A DNA stretch of 64,000 bases from Alligator mississippiensis (lineage: Eukaryota > Chordata > Crocodylia > Alligatoridae), in the NCBI RefSeq assembly GCF_030867095.1, contig NC_081830.1, positions 32,967,832 through 33,031,831 on the forward strand. Reading direction: 5' to 3'. The notes under the pieces were generated by a model. It made no database searches, was not told the origin of the DNA, and saw only the letters and a program-made list of their open reading frames with translations. Shown here one piece after another: positions 60,701-64,000 of the stretch. Made by a program: the position numbers and the translations under genes. The first letter of the stretch is position 1; every line of letters starts with the position of its first letter.

Positions 60701-63549
60701 GCAAACTCCGCTCGTGTGTCTTCAGCGGAGCCTAGCAAACTCCACATGTGTGTTTTTTTTGTAACTGCAACTCAAGAAAGTTTTCCTGCCTGCACCGCGA
60801 CCACCTACGGTGTAAGTAAAATAATCCTTAATCAACCTCTATGCGTCCGTCCCTAATTCTAGTTCGCCGTGCCAACCCTTTCCCCGGCCCACATGCTCAG
60901 GCTGCTGGCCACAGCCCCTCGGCCCCGACAACAACCTGGTATCTACAGCATTAACTGATTTCGATTTCATGTGCTATCTAGTGTTTGGCACTAGTCAGCT
61001 ATTAAACAGTTCTGATGAAGGCACTAGAGTTGCAGAATAAATCACTGAGCTTAAATAGATTTCGGGCTTGGAAGATGTTTGCTTGACTTTTCAAGCCCTC
61101 TTTATTGTACTCCCCTTACAGATCTTAATGGCAGTCATATAGCAACATGCAGAAAATCAACATCTCTCAGCAGCTATATTTACAGGGTTTGCCTCTGTAA
61201 ATGCCATTCTTAACCCTGGGAGGACATTCATGCTAAAAGCTTCTTCCCATTAGTTCAGAGCTCCATTTTGAAAACAGCAAGCTCTCAATGAAAACTGGCT
61301 GTTCTGAAAAATCAAAAGCTGAAACAGCAGTTATTTCTGTCTTTAAAGCATTTTTTTTCAGTGGGATACGTCTTTTCACCCCCTAGCTCAAGTATCTGAA
61401 CTGCATTCAAATCCTGCCTCTTAATTCTGCACTTTGCAAGTTTCAGTTAACCCTAGTTTTGCATATTTTCTGCAATCTCAATCACAGAAAACACTACTGA
61501 TGGCTGACTGATCACAACAGCTGATTCACTTTATGAATGAACACTAAACCCAGAAAGATAATGTAAATGATTGACAACTGTTCTTGGGGTAGGGAAAGAA
61601 CTGTCAGGAATTTGGCCACTTAAGCTCATTTGATTTTAGGACATCATGAGAATCTCTCTCATATTCCTGTAATGTTTTATAATGTAATTTATATTGCAAT
61701 ATTTCACAAATATTTATACCCCCACATGAGTAAGTAGGAACAATACTGCAACTTCTGTTCACTACTGGAGTTTTTTTTCCCCCCCAATACAGGGTGGGTT
61801 TCTCCCACAAGAATAAGTTTTTGAGCACACACATGTCTTTAGCCTCCTGTGCCAGGACTGCAACCAGTAAGGGCTGAAACTTTTAAACTATCAAAATGAG
61901 GCAGGTGTTCTTTTTACGTCATACACAGCAGGGAAATGGGCTTTGTGCCCTCTTTGGCATATGTATGAACAAGGAGTGACTTAAAATGTGTGAAGGTCCA
62001 AAGTTTTCTGATGTGTATTGGAGAGTCCTGATATCCCCCTTGCCAAAGATTCAGTTCCCAGCAAGCTAAGTGACAACTAGCAAAAGAAGACTTCAATATG
62101 CCCTGCCTCTCTGATTTTTAACCAGTTTGACCCCCTTATGTTAATATAGACACTAATTTCGTTAACTAATTAACACATTAAATAATGTTTTTTTCTGAAC
62201 TCTCCTCCCTTTAAAGGGGATAGATTTGTTCCCCCTCAGCCTTCAGAAGGCAGTCAGCAAAACCACATTAGATCGGTCAAGATTCCTTGTAAAATAAAAA
62301 GTAAAGAAAAAAATTTCATCTCACTTGTATCGTATATGGGGACGCGAGGCCCGTTTAAGTAGTTTGCGGAAGACTTTTATAGAAGTCTCCTTTGTGAATA
62401 TGTTTCCAAGCTGTACAGTGCGCTGCTTTTGAAGGCTTATGCCATAGCTTTTTATTTTAGTACTTTCTATATGAAGTGTTTAAAATGGCTCTAATACAGG
62501 AAGGGGCCTCAGTTTATACCATCTGTAGCGCAGTTAAACAGATTGTTGGACACTGGCATCACAGACATGACAGTGTGACTCCGAAGGGAAAATCTGGTCA
62601 CTGGGGTTTGCCCCAGACACACAGAAAACATCAAATTCTCAACCAAGGGTGGGGGGTACAGAGCAGCGCACCCTGGGGTGCTGAGAGATGCTTTTAAGGG
62701 CACCACACAATATTTTAGCACTGTCAGGTGCGCAGGCACAAAATAAGGCTGGAGGTCACAAAATGGGATCTGTTGCCTTTGAACTGTGCCAAGCTACCAG
62801 GGTCTTGCCAAGTCCTTTTCAAGGAAAGAACAGCTCTGTTGTCTTTCCATCATCAACGAGCTCAGCGCTGCTGTTTCCCTGAGGGGGCCTCAACGCTACA
62901 ATGGGTGAGCACTGCTGCACTAGTGCCAGGTGCAGGACAGCAGCCCAGGCCCTGCTCCTGGGCGCTGCAGCTGAGTAGCCACCAAGGGCAGGGGGCGAGA
63001 CTGCAGGGGGGGGGGTGTCTCCACTGACCCCACCACCAAGGCCAGGTCCCACCAGGCTCCTCGGACAGCTGCCAGGGGTACCGGGGTCAGTCCCCTACCC
63101 TTAGCCCTGCCCCCCATGGCTAAGCCCCGCCCTGGCACCTCTGGGCGCTAAGCCCCGCCCCTCCCGGCTAGCCCCGCCCCCAGCCGAGCCCAGCCCCGCC
63201 GTGCCTGGTTCCTTAGCTGTTCCAGCTCGTGGTCCGAGGCGCAGGCGGCGGCGGCCTCGGCCCGCTCCAGGCGCTGGGCGGCGCTGCGCGGGGCCAGCGC
63301 GTCGAAGCGCTCGAAGTAGAGCCACGCCAGATCCCGCGGCAGCTGCAGCTTCCCGCAGGCGATGCGGCGCCACAGCGGCCAGCCCAGGCGCGGCCAGCCC
63401 CCCGCGCCCGCCCGCGCCCGCACGTACGCCGCCATCTTGCGCAGATAGTGCGGACCCAGTTTGGGGGGCGGCGGCGCCGGCAGCGCTCCCAGCAGCAGCG
63501 GCTCCGCGCGCACCCACAGCCGGGCCGGATCGGGGGCCGGCTCTGACAT
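48638..63549 (-). CDS. TBCCD1: TBCC domain-containing protein 1, whole gene span
   Basis: Encodes TBCCD1, a relative of tubulin cofactor C and RP2. In human cells it sits at the centrosome and spindle poles and is needed for correct centrosome and Golgi positioning. Coding exons are 63205-63549, 59945-60100, 52808-53174, 51118-51304, 50453-50950 and 48638-48767, totalling 1683 bases or 560 residues plus stop (human 557). The frame is continuous across every junction. The order is a conserved helical N-terminal half ([42 protein letters not shown]), then the C-CAP/TBCC beta-helix domain over roughly residues 290-440 ([20 protein letters not shown]), then a C-terminal tail ([17 protein letters not shown]). 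The start has a full GCCGCCATG context. Intron 1 uses a GC donor. CRYGS lies downstream in tandem. Confidence 0.98.
50453..50950 (-). CDS. TBCCD1: TBCCD1 exon 5 (TBCC/C-CAP domain core)
   Basis: 498 bases between a CTCTTTCAG acceptor and a GTAAGTATT donor. It carries the parallel beta-helix repeats of the TBCC domain, the segment [20 protein letters not shown] and the conserved VPNYWDSPM and [19 protein letters not shown]. Confidence 0.98.
51118..51304 (-). CDS. TBCCD1: TBCCD1 exon 4
   Basis: 187 bases, residues 290-352, from a TTGTAG acceptor to a GTGAGT donor. Encodes [15 protein letters not shown] and the start of the TBCC domain ([17 protein letters not shown]). Intron 4 on its 3' side is only 167 bp. 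Confidence 0.98.
52808..53174 (-). CDS. TBCCD1: TBCCD1 exon 3
   Basis: 367 bases, residues 168-290. It runs from [15 protein letters not shown] after a TTTCTAAG acceptor to [11 protein letters not shown] before GTAGCTC. It contains the conserved [14 protein letters not shown] and HELALWQP segments. Confidence 0.98.
53439..54092. mobile_element. Long-armed foldback hAT MITE in TBCCD1 intron 2
   Basis: 654 bp with ends TAGGGCTGTGCAAAGCTTCG and ACATCCCTG, flanked by GTATTCAC (53431-53438) and GTGTTCAC (54093-54100), a 7-of-8 target duplication. Most of the element is an inverted repeat: the left-arm wording TTTTTTCTACATACCTCTAG, later CCCACAGGAGTGTAGGGGG, returns reverse-complemented in the right arm. 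The centre (53690-53820) holds two units, each with a palindromic CCGGAAGTGGA/TCCACTTCCGG-type pair. The terminal repeat is shared with 28381-29375. No transposase. Confidence 0.88.
54101..54635. other. TBCCD1 intron 2 sequence
   Basis: No repeat end or nested gene recognised. Confidence 0.5.
54636..54772 (+). mobile_element. CR1 3' fragment
   Basis: CTTGGGGCAGGGGGCTGGAC and CGAGGTCCCTTCCAGCCCC to ATCTATGAAATCTATT, a CR1 3' end in plus orientation. Confidence 0.88.
55030..55610 (-). mobile_element. CR1 3' segment, minus orientation
   Basis: The plus-strand view begins TAGAATCATAGCGCCATAGG and continues through the C-terminal domain (minus-strand [20 protein letters not shown]) to about 55610. 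It lies head-to-head with the plus-strand CR1 starting near 55690, so these are two separate insertions. Confidence 0.9.
55690..59163 (+). mobile_element. Long CR1 in TBCCD1 intron 2, split by an LTR-like insertion
   Basis: Plus strand. It begins within the end of the ORF1 esterase ([18 protein letters not shown]), continues through the endonuclease start ([16 protein letters not shown]), its C-terminal part ([25 protein letters not shown]), the reverse transcriptase ([18 protein letters not shown]) and the C-terminal domain, and ends AATTTTCTATGATTCTATA. Several stops and frame changes break it, and a 915-bp insertion (56616-57530) splits the region between endonuclease and transferase. It is a different subfamily from the copy at 1-3725 and is antisense to TBCCD1. 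Confidence 0.9.
56616..57530 (+). mobile_element. Putative solo LTR inserted in CR1
   Basis: A 915-bp insertion starting TGATGACTCTG and ending TTTGTTAACA, flanked by GTGTG (56611-56615) and GTGTA (57531-57535), a 5-bp duplication of CR1 sequence with one difference. An AATAAA lies near 57380, about 150 bases before the end, fitting a U3-R-U5 layout. No internal region is present, so it would be a solo LTR fossil. The family cannot be named from this sequence. Confidence 0.5.
59164..59944. other. TBCCD1 intron 2, upstream end
   Basis: No repeat or nested gene recognised. Confidence 0.5.
59945..60100 (-). CDS. TBCCD1: TBCCD1 exon 2
   Basis: 156 bases, residues 116-167. It begins [20 protein letters not shown] after a CTTGATCAG acceptor and ends TCQNK before GTATTG. 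The block through [11 protein letters not shown] is almost identical to human. Confidence 0.98.
60190..60930 (+). mobile_element. Solo LTR in TBCCD1 intron 1
   Basis: 741 bp beginning TGTCATGTCCC and ending CCCCGACA, with TGTC/GACA inverted ends and a perfect 5-bp duplication ACAAC (60185-60189 and 60931-60935). It has a TATA-like GTATAAGA at 60403-60410, an E-box CACGTG upstream of it, and a long R/U5 part with four copies of a 21-base hairpin-like motif. No internal genes remain. The intact duplication and clean ends suggest a moderately young fossil. It is antisense to TBCCD1. The family is unresolved; 5-bp duplications fit several ERV and Gypsy groups. Confidence 0.75.
60931..63204. other. 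TBCCD1 intron 1, upstream part
   Basis: No gene or repeat boundary recognised, apart from short T runs and a G run near 63005-63015. GC content rises sharply after 62900 towards the CpG island. Confidence 0.5.
63205..63549 (-). CDS. TBCCD1: TBCCD1 exon 1, coding part
   Basis: 345 bases, residues 1-115, [17 protein letters not shown] to LEQLRNQ. The start has the context GCCGCCATG. It is alanine- and arginine-enriched relative to human because of local GC content, yet [18 protein letters not shown] and [11 protein letters not shown] are kept. It ends CAG|GC, not CAG|GT. Confidence 0.97.
63428..63438 (-). promoter_or_regulatory. YY1-type motif within TBCCD1 exon 1
   Basis: AAGATGGCGGC on the minus strand, overlapping codons 38-41 (Met39). 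YY1 sites of this form are typical just downstream of TATA-less starts. Confidence 0.45.
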
Positions 63550-63587
63550 GGCGGCCGTGCCCCCTTCAGCCACCCGCCGCGGCCTTC

Positions 63588-63599
63588 TGCGCCTGCGCG
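63588..63599. promoter_or_regulatory. NRF1-like site 1
   Basis: TGCGCCTGCGCG, one base from the NRF1 consensus, about 40 bases upstream of the TBCCD1 ATG. Confidence 0.5.
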
Positions 63600-63647
63600 C
63601 CCCGCTACGAGGCTCCCGCTCTTGTTCGAACGGGCGCGCTATCCGCC

Positions 63648-63657
63648 GCGCATGCGC
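63648..63657. promoter_or_regulatory. NRF1 palindrome
   Basis: GCGCATGCGC, the perfect palindromic NRF1 core, 99 bases upstream of the TBCCD1 start codon. It works in either direction, fitting a shared promoter. Confidence 0.7.
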
Positions 63658-63714
63658 GCTCCGCCGGAGCAGCAAGTTGGTGGCTAGACAAACCAGCACT
63701 TCCTTTTCCGAGCG

Positions 63715-63720
63715 CACGTG
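63715..63720. promoter_or_regulatory. E-box CACGTG
   Basis: Palindromic E-box in the context GCGCACGTGGGGG, next to an ETS-like ACTTCC at 63698-63703. Bound by USF/MYC-type factors in many housekeeping promoters. Confidence 0.45.
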
Positions 63721-64000
63721 GGGGTGCCGCGCTGCTGGTAGTCCTGGCCAGTTGGGTTAAGCAGGGGCAGAGGCGGGCGGGGCCTCGTAGCCCTGCCCGT
63801 GGAGTCAGATCCGGGCCCGGCACGGGGAGCCGTAGGTTGCGCTATCCGCCTGTGCCAAGACTCACTCCATAGGGATGTATGGGGCAGGGTCCTATGCACC
63901 CCCGCAACTCTGGTTCAGCCGCAAGCGGCTAGGCTCAACACGCACATCCCTGGGCGAAGTTGGTTCCCGTTCCTGACCTCCTGTGTTGGCGAGCTGCTTG
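63721..64000. other. Region upstream of TBCCD1, expected DNAJB11 side
   Basis: No DNAJB11 coding exon is visible on the plus strand; the few ATG codons do not lead to its signal peptide or J domain. Its 5' untranslated exon could start here, but nothing proves it. Confidence 0.4.

Larger units (their letters stand above)
63150..63720. promoter_or_regulatory. CpG island promoter, TBCCD1 (and probably DNAJB11)
   Basis: Very GC- and CpG-rich sequence covering TBCCD1 exon 1 and the region upstream, with no TATA box. In other vertebrates TBCCD1 and DNAJB11 are adjacent and divergent, so this island probably serves both; that part is inference. Confidence 0.75.

Noticed and set aside
63201-63872. 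A 223-codon proline/arginine-rich plus frame over the CpG island
   Set aside because: Antisense shadow of TBCCD1 exon 1; composition follows from GC content and it does not resemble DNAJB11.
1-64000. CRISPR arrays, tRNA, rRNA and bacterial-type operons
   Set aside because: No regularly spaced repeats, no cloverleaf with A/B boxes and no prokaryotic gene arrangement; the spliced genes show this is animal DNA.

Overview
The window is vertebrate nuclear DNA, and most likely crocodilian. It holds two spliced genes, CRYGS and TBCCD1, in the order known from the human 3q27 block (DGKG-CRYGS-TBCCD1-DNAJB11). It is dense in CR1 LINEs with the short ATTCTATGA-type 3' tails typical of archosaurs and turtles, plus many hAT-type MITEs. 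The species cannot be fixed from the sequence alone, and a turtle is the main alternative. No bacterial operon, CRISPR array, tRNA or rRNA gene was seen.

Layout: 1-3725 is a nearly full-length CR1 on the minus strand, running off the left edge. It has an ORF1 with coiled coil and SGNH esterase and an ORF2 with endonuclease and reverse transcriptase. 3726-36000 is gene-poor and made of nested transposons: CR1 copies of several ages, hAT MITEs with 8-bp target duplications, a Tigger-like MITE with a TA duplication, foldback elements, and a 620-bp imperfect palindrome at 27480-28100. I found no DGKG exon there.

Genes: CRYGS (minus strand, 37374-44435, three coding exons, 178 codons) encodes gamma-S crystallin of the lens, with a TATA box and Maf-type sites upstream. 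TBCCD1 (minus strand, 48638-63549, six coding exons, 560 codons) encodes a TBCC-domain protein tied to centrosome and Golgi positioning. Its first exon lies in a CpG island with an NRF1-type palindrome. By synteny the other side of this island should carry the DNAJB11 promoter, but no DNAJB11 coding exon lies inside the window. The two genes are tandem on the same strand, about 3 kb apart, and are not expected to share a pathway.

The most interesting observations are: a non-canonical GC splice donor at TBCCD1 intron 1; two hAT MITEs of different length sharing one terminal repeat type, one of them a long-armed foldback inside TBCCD1; the large palindrome at 27.5-28.1 kb; a 170-bp direct duplication on either side of CRYGS exon 3; a solo LTR with four repeated hairpin motifs; a 20-bp triplication at the 5' junction of a CR1 copy; and an orphan exon-like segment near 34.1 kb.
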